In this document: positions 46,115 through 54,690 of the stretch, piece after piece
Layout: each line of letters opens with the position of its first letter
Numbering within the stretch: position 1 is the stretch's first letter
Assembly: GCF_031846525.1 (NCBI RefSeq)
Contig: NZ_JAVRHM010000001.1
Coordinates: 124,001 to 188,000, forward strand
Direction: 5' to 3'
Source of the DNA: Autumnicola patrickiae
Lineage (GTDB): Bacteria > Bacteroidota > Bacteroidia > Flavobacteriales > Flavobacteriaceae
DNA: 64,000 nt
Position numbers and translations under genes: made by a program
The notes under the pieces: generated by a model
Told to the model about the DNA's origin: nothing
The model's database searches: none
The model's input: only the letters and a program-made list of their open reading frames with translations

Positions 46115-48112
46115 TTACTCCTCCAGCATTTTTAGGAATTTATCTTCGCTTATAATATTTGTCCCCAGCTTTTCTGCTTTTGCCAATTTGCTCGGCCCCA
46201 TATTTTCGCCTGCAACAAGAAAATTGGTTTTGGAGGAAATAGATCCTGAAACTTTTCCACCATTATCCTCTATCAGCTTTTTAAGCTCATTACGGGAAAC
46301 TTTTTCAAAAACTCCGGAAATCACAAACGTATTTCCTTCCAGTATATTTGTTTGATTTGCCAGTTTCTCTGCAGAAATTTCCATCTGAACGCCGTAATCT
46401 TTTAGCCTTTCAACAATTCTCCGGTTTTCTTCGGAAGCAAAAAAATCTGCAACGCTCCAGGCAATACGCTCGCCAATTTCATCAATCGCGACAAGGTCTT
46501 CTTCTGAAGCCGTCTCCAGGGCACCAATATTTTTATAGTGTTTTGCCAGTTTCTTCGCTACGGTCTCCCCTACATAACGGATCCCCAGTGCGAACAACAC
46601 TCTTTCAAACGGTATCTTCTTAGAGTTTTCTATTCCGTTAATAAGATTTTCAGCAGATTTATCGGCCATACGTTCGAGAGGGAGAATATTTTCTTTTTTA
46701 AGCGTATAGAGGTCGGCGTAATTCGCAATAAGTTTTTCATTCACGAGCAGGTTCACGGTTTCCCCACCAAGTCCTTCAATATCCATTGCTTTCCGGGAAA
46801 TATAATGCTGAATACGTCCCGTAATTTGCGGAGGACAACCATTATAATTCGGACAATAATGCGCGGCTTCGCCTTCGTTCCTGATTAATTCTGTATCACA
46901 TTCGGGACAGGTTTGTGTATATCTTGTAGGCTCAGAATCGGGGTCTCTTTTGGTAAAATCTACGCCCACAATCTTCGGAATAATCTCTCCGCCTTTTTCC
47001 ACAAACACAGTATCTCCTTCGCGAATATCCAGTTTCTCAATTTGATCGGCATTATGCAAAGATGCCCTTTTCACCACAGTTCCCGCCAGCTGCACAGGCT
47101 CCAGGTTTGCTACGGGAGTAATTGCCCCTGTACGTCCAACCTGGTATGTAATTTTTTTCAGCTTTGTACTCTCCTGCTCTGCCTTAAATTTATAAGCCAT
47201 GGCCCAACGCGGAGATTTTGCTGTATATCCCAACTCATCCTGTTGATGAAAACTGTTCACCTTCACCACCACACCATCGGTCTCATAAGGCAGATCGTGG
47301 CGGTGTATATCCCAGTAATTAACATAATCCATCACTGCAGAAGTGCTGGTTTTCAATTCTGATTCTTCGGGCACTTTAAAACCCCATTCCCTGGCTTTCT
47401 GAAGGCTTTCATACTGCGATTTGATATGCAGGTTTTCGCCTGTAATATTGTACAAAAGGCAATCCAGCGGCCGCTTTGCAACTTCAGCACTATCCTGAAG
47501 TTTCAGACTTCCCGAAGCTGTGTTCCGAGGATTGGCATATGGCTCTTCCCCGGCATCCACCCTTTCGGCATTCATCTTTGCAAAACCTTCGTAAGGCAGC
47601 ACAATTTCCCCACGAATATGAAATTTCTCCGGAAAATCCCCCTTCAATTTTAAAGGAACAGATCGAATAGTTCTCACGTTATTGGTCACATCGTCACCCT
47701 GGATCCCATCACCACGGGTTACTGCGCTTACCAATTGCCCGTTTTCATAAGTAAGACTGATGGATGCTCCGTCGTATTTAAGTTCGCACACATATTCCAC
47801 TTTCCCGTCTACCAGTTTTTTAACCCTTTTTTCCCAATCTTCCAGCTCTTCCTTAGAATAAGAATTGGACAAAGAATACATTCTGAAATCATGCACAACA
47901 GTTGCGAAACTTTTGGTTACTGCCCCGCCAACCCTTTGTGTAGGTGAGTTTTCATCAGCAAATTCAGGATGTTTTTCTTCCAGCTCCTGAAGTTCTTTCA
48001 GCTTCATATCAAAATCGTAGTCGCTGATTTCAGGTTTGTCCAGCACGTAGTAATTGTAGTTATGCTGCTGCAATTCTTCGCGAAGCTTGTTTATTTTCTT
48101 TTCAGCATCCAT
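46115..48112 (-). CDS. ligA: NAD-dependent DNA ligase
   Basis: Seals nicks in replication and repair. 665 residues, the full domain set: N-terminal NAD-binding Ia domain (YYVLDKPEISDYDFD), adenylation domain with the AMP-accepting Lys in CELKYDGASISL, OB domain (GRTGAITPVANLEPV), Cys4 zinc finger (CPECDTEL ... HYCPNYNGC), HhH repeats (LFALGIRYVGETVAKKL) and C-terminal BRCT (GNTFVISGVFEKVSRNELKKLIE). Leftward, 21 nt after the VOC gene. Confidence 0.97.
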   Translation of the reverse strand: MDAEKKINKLREELQQHNYNYYVLDKPEISDYDFDMKLKELQELEEKHPEFADENSPTQRVGGAVTKSFATVVHDFRMYSLSNSYSKEELEDWEKRVKKLVDGKVEYVCELKYDGASISLTYENGQLVSAVTRGDGIQGDDVTNNVRTIRSVPLKLKGDFPEKFHIRGEIVLPYEGFAKMNAERVDAGEEPYANPRNTASGSLKLQDSAEVAKRPLDCLLYNITGENLHIKSQYESLQKAREWGFKVPEESELKTSTSAVMDYVNYWDIHRHDLPYETDGVVVKVNSFHQQDELGYTAKSPRWAMAYKFKAEQESTKLKKITYQVGRTGAITPVANLEPVQLAGTVVKRASLHNADQIEKLDIREGDTVFVEKGGEIIPKIVGVDFTKRDPDSEPTRYTQTCPECDTELIRNEGEAAHYCPNYNGCPPQITGRIQHYISRKAMDIEGLGGETVNLLVNEKLIANYADLYTLKKENILPLERMADKSAENLINGIENSKKIPFERVLFALGIRYVGETVAKKLAKHYKNIGALETASEEDLVAIDEIGERIAWSVADFFASEENRRIVERLKDYGVQMEISAEKLANQTNILEGNTFVISGVFEKVSRNELKKLIEDNGGKVSGSISSKTNFLVAGENMGPSKLAKAEKLGTNIISEDKFLKMLEE

Positions 48113-48133
48113 TTTAAAGGAAATAATTAATGG

Positions 48134-48799
48134 TTATAATGTTTTTAGCTGTTCGTCCTGATAAATCATCCGGTATTTCTGACTTTCATGCGTAAAATCT
48201 AAACGGAATTCTGAAGAATACGCTTTATCATCTACAGGAAACCAGTCTTTAAAGTCTCTATTAATCGATATAATTAGACCTTCAGGATCGCCAATAGCGC
48301 AGAATTTTTCGAGACTGCCGTCAAAAATTTCGAGACTGCATTCCCTGTGAAGAAAAAAGAATTTCTCCTCAACATTTGTAGTTGCCAGACCTATCTCAGC
48401 TATTCCCGAAATACTTTCCGCAGAAAAATATGCCAGCTGTTTAGCATTTAAATTACGTCTGGAAATAAACTCGAGGATGTTTTTATCGGCATCATAAAAG
48501 TAAACCGATTTTGCATTCCAGTTACTGAAATCGACAATTTCATCATCACCACTCTTCTGGATTTCCACCCTCTCTTTCAGCCACTGCAAGGCTTCTTTTT
48601 CTTCATCATCGGGAATATGAAACGCAATATGATAAGGCGTGGCACCTGCTTTCTTTTCAAATCTCAATACAGAATAGCCTAAAGTGAGCTCAAAACTGTT
48701 CTTGTTCTCATTTTCGATTTCCAGTTCCATAACATCCCGGTAAAAAGCAATTTGCTCTTCGAGATTGGAGGTGAAAATCTGCAGTTTCTCAATCCTCAT
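48134..48799 (-). CDS. VOC-family (glyoxalase/dioxygenase fold) protein
   Basis: 221 residues. Two beta-alpha-beta-beta-beta modules are visible: LQIFTSNLEEQIAFYRDVMELEI with FELTLGYSVLRFEK, and AEIGLATTNVEEKFFFL. The pattern YHIAFHIPDDE and NAKSVYFYDADKNILEFI carries candidate metal ligands (His, Glu). The substrate is unknown. Located between the LOG-family gene and ligA in a compact leftward run. Confidence 0.82.
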   Translation of the reverse strand: MRIEKLQIFTSNLEEQIAFYRDVMELEIENENKNSFELTLGYSVLRFEKKAGATPYHIAFHIPDDEEKEALQWLKERVEIQKSGDDEIVDFSNWNAKSVYFYDADKNILEFISRRNLNAKQLAYFSAESISGIAEIGLATTNVEEKFFFLHRECSLEIFDGSLEKFCAIGDPEGLIISINRDFKDWFPVDDKAYSSEFRLDFTHESQKYRMIYQDEQLKTL

Positions 48800-48809
48800 T
48801 TATATATTT

Positions 48810-49391
48810 TTACGTCTGACTTTCCTTGAGCCATTTTGGAACGGGCAATGGTTTAAAATTAGCCATTTTTTCCAGCAATTCGTCAACGTCTTCAGCAATA
48901 AGCAACAGGTCGAAATTTGCCTTTTTCAGCAGTCCTTTGCGCACCATAGTTTTCAGCATCGCAATAAGATCATCGTAATAACCATTACTGTTTAAAATTC
49001 CGATTGGATTTTGATGCAGCCCCAGTTGCGCCCAGGTCACGATTTCAAAAAGCTCCTCAAATGTCCCAAAACCACCTGGCAAAGCGATAAAACCCTCACT
49101 TAATTCGTGCATTTTCAGCTTACGCTCATGCATATCTTTTGTAACCACGAGTTTGGGTAAACTTGGATGCACCACTTCTTTAGTTTGTAAAAAATCTGGG
49201 ATCACACCGGTCACATCGCCTCCATTTTCCAGCACCCCGTTAGCCACCTGCCCCATAAGACCAAGCTGACTGCCGCCATAAATTAGTTTTATCTTCTTTT
49301 TTGCCAGGATTTCCCCTAAACGGTAAGCTTCCTGCAAAATAATATCATCATTCCCGTCGCTGCTGCCACAAAAAACCGCTATACTTTTCAT
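48810..49391 (-). CDS. LOG-family (TIGR00730) nucleotide 5'-monophosphate phosphoribohydrolase-like protein
   Basis: 193 residues, Rossmann fold. The family signatures GGSQLGLMGQVANGVL and PGGFGTFEELFEIVTWAQLG (the PGGxGTxxE motif) are complete, so cytokinin-riboside-monophosphate phosphoribohydrolase or related nucleotide salvage activity is expected. Older databases call this family lysine decarboxylase, which is not supported. Leftward, 23 nt downstream of prmC. Confidence 0.9.
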   Translation of the reverse strand: MKSIAVFCGSSDGNDDIILQEAYRLGEILAKKKIKLIYGGSQLGLMGQVANGVLENGGDVTGVIPDFLQTKEVVHPSLPKLVVTKDMHERKLKMHELSEGFIALPGGFGTFEELFEIVTWAQLGLHQNPIGILNSNGYYDDLIAMLKTMVRKGLLKKANFDLLLIAEDVDELLEKMANFKPLPVPKWLKESQT

Positions 49392-49414
49392 TTAAACTGA
49401 AATTTTCTTGATTG

Positions 49415-50290
49415 TCATTCTTTTTTGCCTCTCAGCATTCTGTAATTACCGAAAATGTCCTTTTTCAGGCATGCCTCAAAACCGGAATTCTTTAATAAAG
49501 ATCCAGTTTCTTCAGCTAAATATTGATTGATTTCAAAATACAATTTTCCGCTTTGATCGAGCGCTTTTTTTGCCAGTTTTGTTATTTTTTCATAGAAAAT
49601 CAGCGGATTCTGATCTTCGACATAAAGTGCGAGTGCAGGTTCGTAATCCAGCACGTTTCGCTGCATGTCCTTTTTTTCCAATTCCCGCACATACGGTGGA
49701 TTGGAAACGATAATATCAAAATTTTCAAGCTCTTCCACCTCCAGAACGTCCTGCTGAATAAAATTAACATTTACTGAATTAGATTCAGCATTCATTTTGG
49801 CAATTTTCAATACTTCCCCTGAAATATCCATTGCTGAAACTTCAGCATTTGGAAGTTTTTTGGCCAGGCTAATCGCAATGCAGCCACTACCCGTCCCGAT
49901 ATCCAGAATTTTGATCTTTTCTTCGGAAGAAACCTCATCCAGGATCCATTGTACCAACTCTTCGGTCTCCGGCCGCGGAATAAGCACCCCTTCAGTCACT
50001 TTAAATTTTAATCCAAAGAATTCCGTTGTCCCGATGATGTATTGGATTGGCTGATGATTTCTCAATTTTTTAATGGCATCCTCAAAATGGCAATTATCGG
50101 CCTCAGATATTTGTCGGTCTGGCTGCAATGCCATTTCCAGCCTGCTCATGCCGAGGTATTCCTCTGCCAACAAATTAAAAAAAGAATCAACCTCCTCCCG
50201 GGGATATTCTTCCTCTAATTCCTTTCTGAAATTTATTTTAAGGGCTTTTAGCTGCAAACTTTTTAAATATTTTGTATTTTGAATTTTCAA
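49415..50290 (-). CDS. prmC: Release factor glutamine methyltransferase
   Basis: SAM-dependent methylation of the GGQ glutamine in peptide chain release factors. 291 residues. N-terminal helical domain (to about 85; QPIQYIIGTTEFFGLKF), LIPRPETEELVQWIL, SAM-binding ILDIGTGSGCIAISLAKKLP and the catalytic NPPY (FDIIVSNPPYVREL). The dispersed 18-nt motif lies inside this reading frame (50084-50101), encoding ADNCHF. The start is the ATG at 50290; a later start is possible because the first residues are poorly conserved. Confidence 0.93.
   Translation of the reverse strand: MKIQNTKYLKSLQLKALKINFRKELEEEYPREEVDSFFNLLAEEYLGMSRLEMALQPDRQISEADNCHFEDAIKKLRNHQPIQYIIGTTEFFGLKFKVTEGVLIPRPETEELVQWILDEVSSEEKIKILDIGTGSGCIAISLAKKLPNAEVSAMDISGEVLKIAKMNAESNSVNVNFIQQDVLEVEELENFDIIVSNPPYVRELEKKDMQRNVLDYEPALALYVEDQNPLIFYEKITKLAKKALDQSGKLYFEINQYLAEETGSLLKNSGFEACLKKDIFGNYRMLRGKKE
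50084..50101 (-). repeat. Dispersed motif copy within prmC
   Basis: AAAATGGCAATTATCGGC, identical over 18 nt to 53447-53464, which is intergenic. Confidence 0.75.
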
Positions 50291-50402
50291 TTTTGAAAAA
50301 TCTTTCTCCCGCAGAAACGTGGATTTCCTGAAGGTGATTTACCAACTTTTCCCTCCTCACACCTCACTATTCACCTTTCACGTCTCACTTTTCACTTTTC
50401 AC

Positions 50403-50888
50403 TTAAAGCTCCTTGATCATCCAAACCGTACAATTATAATGTCCGGTATTACCCAAAGGACCTTCCAGGTTTTTAAATCCGGTTTTTTTATAAAGTTTTC
50501 GCGCGTCTTCCATATAAGGTAAGGTTTCGATATAGCATTTTTGAAAGCCTTCGTTTTTGGCAAATTTCAGGCAGGTGTCCATCATCTCTGTGCCAAGACC
50601 TTTACCTCTGGCTTCCGGTAGAAAGTACATTTTTTGAAGCTCACAAACTTCTTCTTCAAAATCTCTTAAAGGGGCAATTCCGGCACATCCTATAATTTTT
50701 CCTTCATTTTCAACAACAAAATATTCCATACGCGGGGAATCATAAGTAGCATACATATCGTCCAGCGCCTTATCTTCATAAGCAGTGCCGACCTTTGGAA
50801 CACCCATTTCAACTAAAACTTCTCTTATCACTTTAGCAACTTCCTGATTGTCTTCCGGTTGAATTTTACGAATTTTCAAAGCAGTCAT
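50403..50888 (-). CDS. GNAT-family N-acetyltransferase
   Basis: 161 residues with the acetyl-CoA-binding motif A at LQKMYFLPEARGKGLGTEMMD (R/Q-x-x-G-x-G/A as RGKGLG) and a C-terminal NTGHYNCTVWM. IGCAGIAPLRDFEEEVCEL is motif D-like. The acceptor is unknown. Divergent from ribD, whose start is 30 nt away, so the promoters face each other in a very short spacer. Confidence 0.87.
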   Translation of the reverse strand: MTALKIRKIQPEDNQEVAKVIREVLVEMGVPKVGTAYEDKALDDMYATYDSPRMEYFVVENEGKIIGCAGIAPLRDFEEEVCELQKMYFLPEARGKGLGTEMMDTCLKFAKNEGFQKCYIETLPYMEDARKLYKKTGFKNLEGPLGNTGHYNCTVWMIKEL

Positions 50889-50917
50889 TCTTACTTATTA
50901 ATCTTATTTTTGGGTTT

Positions 50918-51976
50918 GTGAAGATACATGAAAAATACATAAAACGATGTATCAGCCTTGCCCGCAATGGTCTTGGGAATACATATCCAAACCCCATGGT
51001 GGGCAGCGTGGTTGTTCAGAATAACAGGATAATTGGGGAAGGCTGGCATCAAAAAGCAGGACTGCCTCATGCCGAGGTAAATGCCATTAATGCTGTTGCA
51101 GACGAATCGCTTTTGCCGCAAAGTACAATTTATGTAAGCCTGGAACCCTGCAGCCATTTCGGAAAAACTCCCCCCTGCAGCGACTTAATTATTGCTAAAG
51201 GAATTAAGAAGGTGGTGATTGGCACAGTAGATCCCTTTGCCAAAGTAGCAGGAAAGGGCATTAAAAAGTTACTGGATGCCGGCTGTGAAGTTGCAGTGGG
51301 AATATTAGAAAAAGAGTGCCAGGAACTGAATAAACGCTTTTTTACTTTCCACAACGCAAAACGTCCTTTTATCATTCTAAAATGGGCGCAGACTAACGAC
51401 GGATTCATTGCTCCGGAAAGTAAAGAAAACAGGGATCCGGTCTGGATTACAGGATCTACTTCCAGGCAACTGGTGCACAAATGGAGAGCAGAGGAACAGG
51501 CTATTTTAGTGGGAACAAATACTGTAATTGCAGACAATCCAAAGCTGAATACGCGATTATGGGACGGTTCTGATCCTGTGCGGATTGTCCTGGACCGAAA
51601 AGGAAGGATTCCGAAAGCTTCTGCTGTACTTGACGGCAGCGTTGAAACCATTGTTCTTACTGAAAACTCAGATTCTTATTCTGCGGAATACACACAACAA
51701 GCTGAAAAGCTGATTCTTGAAGTTCTAGATTTTGATAAGCAGATTGCACCGCAAATATGTGAAGTTTTGTATAGAAATGAACTGCAATCGATTATAATTG
51801 AAGGAGGTGCAAGAACGCTTCAGAGTTTTATAGACGCAGGATTGTGGGATGAAGCAAGGGTTTTCACAGGGAAAACCATCTTTAATTCAGGAACTGAAAG
51901 TCCGCAGTTAAAGGGAAAGTTGATAGACGAACAGGAAATTGGGAACGATAATTTAAAAATTTACATTAATGATTAA
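50918..51976 (+). CDS. ribD: Riboflavin biosynthesis deaminase/reductase
   Basis: Deamination and side-chain reduction of the pyrimidine precursor of riboflavin. 352 residues from a GTG start. N-terminal deaminase (about 1-145) with zinc motif HAEVNAI and PCSHFGKTPPC, then the reductase domain (about 148-350; FIILKWAQTNDGFIA, VGTNTVIADNPKLNTR, IIIEGGARTLQSFI). The start region KIHEKYIKRCISLARNGLGNTYPNP is the family N-terminus. The stop overlaps the next gene's ATG by 8 nt. Confidence 0.95.
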   Translation: MKIHEKYIKRCISLARNGLGNTYPNPMVGSVVVQNNRIIGEGWHQKAGLPHAEVNAINAVADESLLPQSTIYVSLEPCSHFGKTPPCSDLIIAKGIKKVVIGTVDPFAKVAGKGIKKLLDAGCEVAVGILEKECQELNKRFFTFHNAKRPFIILKWAQTNDGFIAPESKENRDPVWITGSTSRQLVHKWRAEEQAILVGTNTVIADNPKLNTRLWDGSDPVRIVLDRKGRIPKASAVLDGSVETIVLTENSDSYSAEYTQQAEKLILEVLDFDKQIAPQICEVLYRNELQSIIIEGGARTLQSFIDAGLWDEARVFTGKTIFNSGTESPQLKGKLIDEQEIGNDNLKIYIND

Positions 51977-52577
51977 GACAATAATATTTGATTTTGGAGA
52001 TGTGTTTATTAACCTCGATAAAGCCGCTACTGCAAAGGAGCTCGAAAATTGCCAAATATCGGCATTGAGTGAAAATGTTATGGCAAAAAACCTTCAGTAT
52101 GAAAAAGGATTAATTTCTTCTGATGATTTTGTTGCCGCTTATTGCTCAGAATATAATCAGCTTAGCGAAGAGCAAATGCTGAAATCCTGGAATGCGATCC
52201 TGGTCGATTTTCCGAAATATCGCGTCGATTTTATTAAAAAAGTCTCTGAAAAAAAAGATTTCCAGCTTATCCTGTTGAGCAATACCAACGAAATTCACAT
52301 TGACTGGGTTGAAAAAAATGTTCCGTTTTTTGCAGATTTCAGAAAATGTTTTGATGCCTTTTACCTGTCGCACGAGATCAACTTTAGAAAACCCGACGCA
52401 GAGATTTACGAATTTGTACTGAAAAAGCACAACCTTAAACCTGAGGAATGTCTTTTTATAGATGACACCAAAGAAAATACCGATGCCGCAGCTGCATTAG
52501 GTATCCATACCTGGAACATTGAGCCCACCCGCGAGGATATAATTGATCTTTTTACTACTAAGCAGGAATTATTTTGA
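51969..52577 (+). CDS. HAD-superfamily phosphatase
   Basis: 202 residues. HAD motif I is IIFDFGDVFINLD (an Asp-x-Gly variant; the second motif Asp is Gly-Asp), motif II is ILLSNTNEIH, motif III is the Lys in NFRKPDAEIYEF and motif IV is CLFIDDTKENTDAA. The YihX-type arrangement suggests a small sugar-phosphate or nucleotide phosphatase. Since it is translationally coupled to ribD, it is a candidate for the missing riboflavin-precursor phosphatase; that link is inference from position only. A TCGAAAATTGCCAAA motif copy is at 52042. Confidence 0.88.
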   Translation: MIKTIIFDFGDVFINLDKAATAKELENCQISALSENVMAKNLQYEKGLISSDDFVAAYCSEYNQLSEEQMLKSWNAILVDFPKYRVDFIKKVSEKKDFQLILLSNTNEIHIDWVEKNVPFFADFRKCFDAFYLSHEINFRKPDAEIYEFVLKKHNLKPEECLFIDDTKENTDAAAALGIHTWNIEPTREDIIDLFTTKQELF

Positions 52578-53440
52578 TCTACCTCCTGCTAAGTATTTTA
52601 TCCTCCAGCGTAATTTTTGTAGTGTTTAAACTCTACACCAAATTTGGGATAAATACACTACAGGCAATAATTGTTAACTACTATATCGCCTGCACCGTTG
52701 GGTTTTTTGGCTATATCGAAAACTTCGATATTTCGCGGGTGCCTTCGGAATCATGGTTTCCGGGAACCTTGTTTCTGGGGGCGATGTTCATTGGTGTTTT
52801 TTACCTAGCCGCAATTACCACACAAAAAAGTGGACTTTCGGTGGTTTCTGTAGCCACAAAAATGTCGGTGGCAATTCCGGTTTTCTTTGGCATCTTCCTC
52901 TACAACGAAAGCACCGGAATTTTTAAAATTATTGGAATATTCCTGGCTTTAATTTCAGTTTATCTTACATCAATTAAGAAAAAAGACGGCATCAGTATCA
53001 AAAAGAAAAACCTGATTTTTCCTCTCTTAGTTTTTCTTGGAAGCGGGATCATTGACGCCACAATTAAGTTTCTGGAAACCAGCTATGTTGCAGAAACTGA
53101 TGTTGGGCTATTTTCCTCCACGATTTTTGCCATTGCAGGAATAATAGGAACAGGTATTTTGCTGTTTCAGTCCATTACTGGTGGGTTGAAAATTACATTA
53201 AAGAACATTTTAGGAGGAGTTGCATTGGGTATACCAAATTACTTTTCAATTTACTTCCTGGTAATGGCGCTGCGCAGCCCGGGGTTTGACAGTTCTTCCA
53301 TTTTTACCATGAATAACGTGGGTATTGTAAGTATTTCTACTTTACTGGGAATTGCATTTTTCCACGAACGGCTTATAAGAAAAAACTGGATTGGAATTGG
53401 ACTGGCGGTTCTTAGCATAATTTTGGTTTCCCAAAGCTGA
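52574..53440 (+). CDS. EamA/DMT-superfamily transporter
   Basis: 288 residues, about ten membrane helices in two EamA-like halves (for example LQAIIVNYYIACTVGFFGYI, TLFLGAMFIGVFYLAAI, KIIGIFLALISVYL, LIFPLLVFLGSGIIDATIKF, GIALAVLSIILVSQS-like end). The start is a TTG that overlaps the upstream stop (TTGA), so translation is coupled to the HAD gene. The substrate is unknown; export or import of a riboflavin-related compound is speculative. Confidence 0.85.
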   Translation: MIYLLLSILSSSVIFVVFKLYTKFGINTLQAIIVNYYIACTVGFFGYIENFDISRVPSESWFPGTLFLGAMFIGVFYLAAITTQKSGLSVVSVATKMSVAIPVFFGIFLYNESTGIFKIIGIFLALISVYLTSIKKKDGISIKKKNLIFPLLVFLGSGIIDATIKFLETSYVAETDVGLFSSTIFAIAGIIGTGILLFQSITGGLKITLKNILGGVALGIPNYFSIYFLVMALRSPGFDSSSIFTMNNVGIVSISTLLGIAFFHERLIRKNWIGIGLAVLSIILVSQS

Positions 53441-53446
53441 AGCCTT

Positions 53447-53464
53447 AAAATGGCAATTATCGGC
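53447..53464 (-). repeat. Dispersed motif copy between the EamA and yigZ genes
   Basis: AAAATGGCAATTATCGGC, identical to the copy within prmC. It lies 6 nt past the EamA stop and 14 nt before the yigZ ATG and may influence the junction. Confidence 0.75.
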
Positions 53465-53478
53465 ATTAATTATTAAAA

Positions 53479-54087
53479 ATGAAAGACACCTACAAGAGCA
53501 TCATAAAACCTTCTGAAGAAGTGTTATTTAAAGACCGGAATTCTAAATTCTTTGGTTATGCTTTTCCGGTAAAAACTGAAGAAGAGATAAACGTTCACCT
53601 GGAAGAATTAAAAACAAAGCACCATAAAGCCCGTCACTGGTGCTATGCGTGGCAATTGGGGAAGGAAGATTTCCACTACCGTGCAAACGACGACGGGGAG
53701 CCTTCAAATTCTGCCGGGATGCCTATTTACGGACAAATCCAGTCTTTTGAAGTCACCAATATACTCATTGTGGTGGTTCGTTATTTTGGTGGGGTAAAAC
53801 TTGGTGTAGGCGGACTCATTAACGCATACAAAACCGCAGCGCAAATGGCTTTGGAAGCTTCAGAAATGATTACCCGCAGTATAGATCGTGTGTTTGTAGT
53901 GAAATTTGATTATCCCGAAATGAATACGGTGATGAGAATTATTAAGGAAAACAACCTGAATGTCCTGGATCAAAAACTGGGATTAGATTGTAAGATATTT
54001 CTCTCGATTAGAAAAAATGAGGCAGAACAAATCTTCGAAAAATTTAATTCGACATATAAAGTCGGGATAAAAGAAATCGATATTTAA
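53479..54087 (+). CDS. yigZ: YigZ/IMPACT-family protein
   Basis: 202 residues. The N-terminal UPF0029/Impact domain (about 15-125) shows KFFGYAFPVKTEEE, KARHWCYAWQLG, NDDGEPSNSAGMPIYGQI and VVVRYFGGVKLGVGGLINAY. A ferredoxin-like C-terminal DUF1949 domain follows. IMPACT proteins modulate translation-stress signalling in eukaryotes; the bacterial function is unproven. Its stop shares the tetranucleotide TTAA with the convergent thioesterase gene. Confidence 0.92.
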   Translation: MKDTYKSIIKPSEEVLFKDRNSKFFGYAFPVKTEEEINVHLEELKTKHHKARHWCYAWQLGKEDFHYRANDDGEPSNSAGMPIYGQIQSFEVTNILIVVVRYFGGVKLGVGGLINAYKTAAQMALEASEMITRSIDRVFVVKFDYPEMNTVMRIIKENNLNVLDQKLGLDCKIFLSIRKNEAEQIFEKFNSTYKVGIKEIDI

Positions 54088-54482
54088 AAACCTAATTTTT
54101 TTAGAATATTTTCCGGACATTTTACCGGTCTTCGTGTCTCTGAATCCATAAAAACGAGGACGGTATTTGCAGTTGTAATCAACTCCTCCCTCTCATTAAA
54201 AATGGAATAGTCAAAAGCGATTTTTACGCCGGGTTTTTCCTTCAGACGGGTTTCTATTTTTAAATTTTCATCAAAGGTCGCAGGCTTCAAAAATTTGAAA
54301 GAAATCTCGTATACAGGCATCATGATTCCGTTCGTTTCCATGCTCTTATAAGAAATATCAAGCTCCTTAAGCCAGTCTATACGGGCAATTTCGAGGTATT
54401 GAGCATAATTACCGTGATGGACCACGCCCATCTGGTCGGTTTCTGCATAACGAACTTTAACATGAGTGATATGGGATTTCAT
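54084..54482 (-). CDS. Acyl-CoA thioesterase, YbgC/4HBT type
   Basis: 132 residues with the hot-dog-fold signature RYAETDQMGVVHHGNYAQYLEIAR (catalytic Asp and His-rich region) and IDWLKELDISYKSME. Size and signature match YbgC, which hydrolyses short acyl-CoA or acyl-ACP. It sits alone, leftward, back to back with dnaA (208 nt apart). Confidence 0.9.
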   Translation of the reverse strand: MKSHITHVKVRYAETDQMGVVHHGNYAQYLEIARIDWLKELDISYKSMETNGIMMPVYEISFKFLKPATFDENLKIETRLKEKPGVKIAFDYSIFNEREELITTANTVLVFMDSETRRPVKCPENILKKLGF

Positions 54483-54690
54483 AGTCTTATTTATAGTAAA
54501 ATTGAATGAGGTTTTGTACTTTCAGAGTCAGAAAGAAGTATGCATAAATTTTTCTTAAAATTCAACATCAAAAGGATTTTTTTTTCAGATAATTTGTTCA
54601 CATATTTGTTCTGCCTAAGTACGGAAAGTGACACTTCTCTGTACCACGAATTTGAACATTCTACTAACCTATTAATAAGTCAAAATAAGC

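Noticed and set aside
48810..49391. A lysine decarboxylase annotation for the LOG-family gene.
   Set aside because: The PGGxGTxxE motif indicates a phosphoribohydrolase-type LOG protein; the decarboxylase label is a historical error.
54483..54690. Possible replication origin next to dnaA.
   Set aside because: I found no cluster of DnaA boxes or AT-rich unwinding repeats in the adjoining spacers; dnaA need not be beside oriC in this group.
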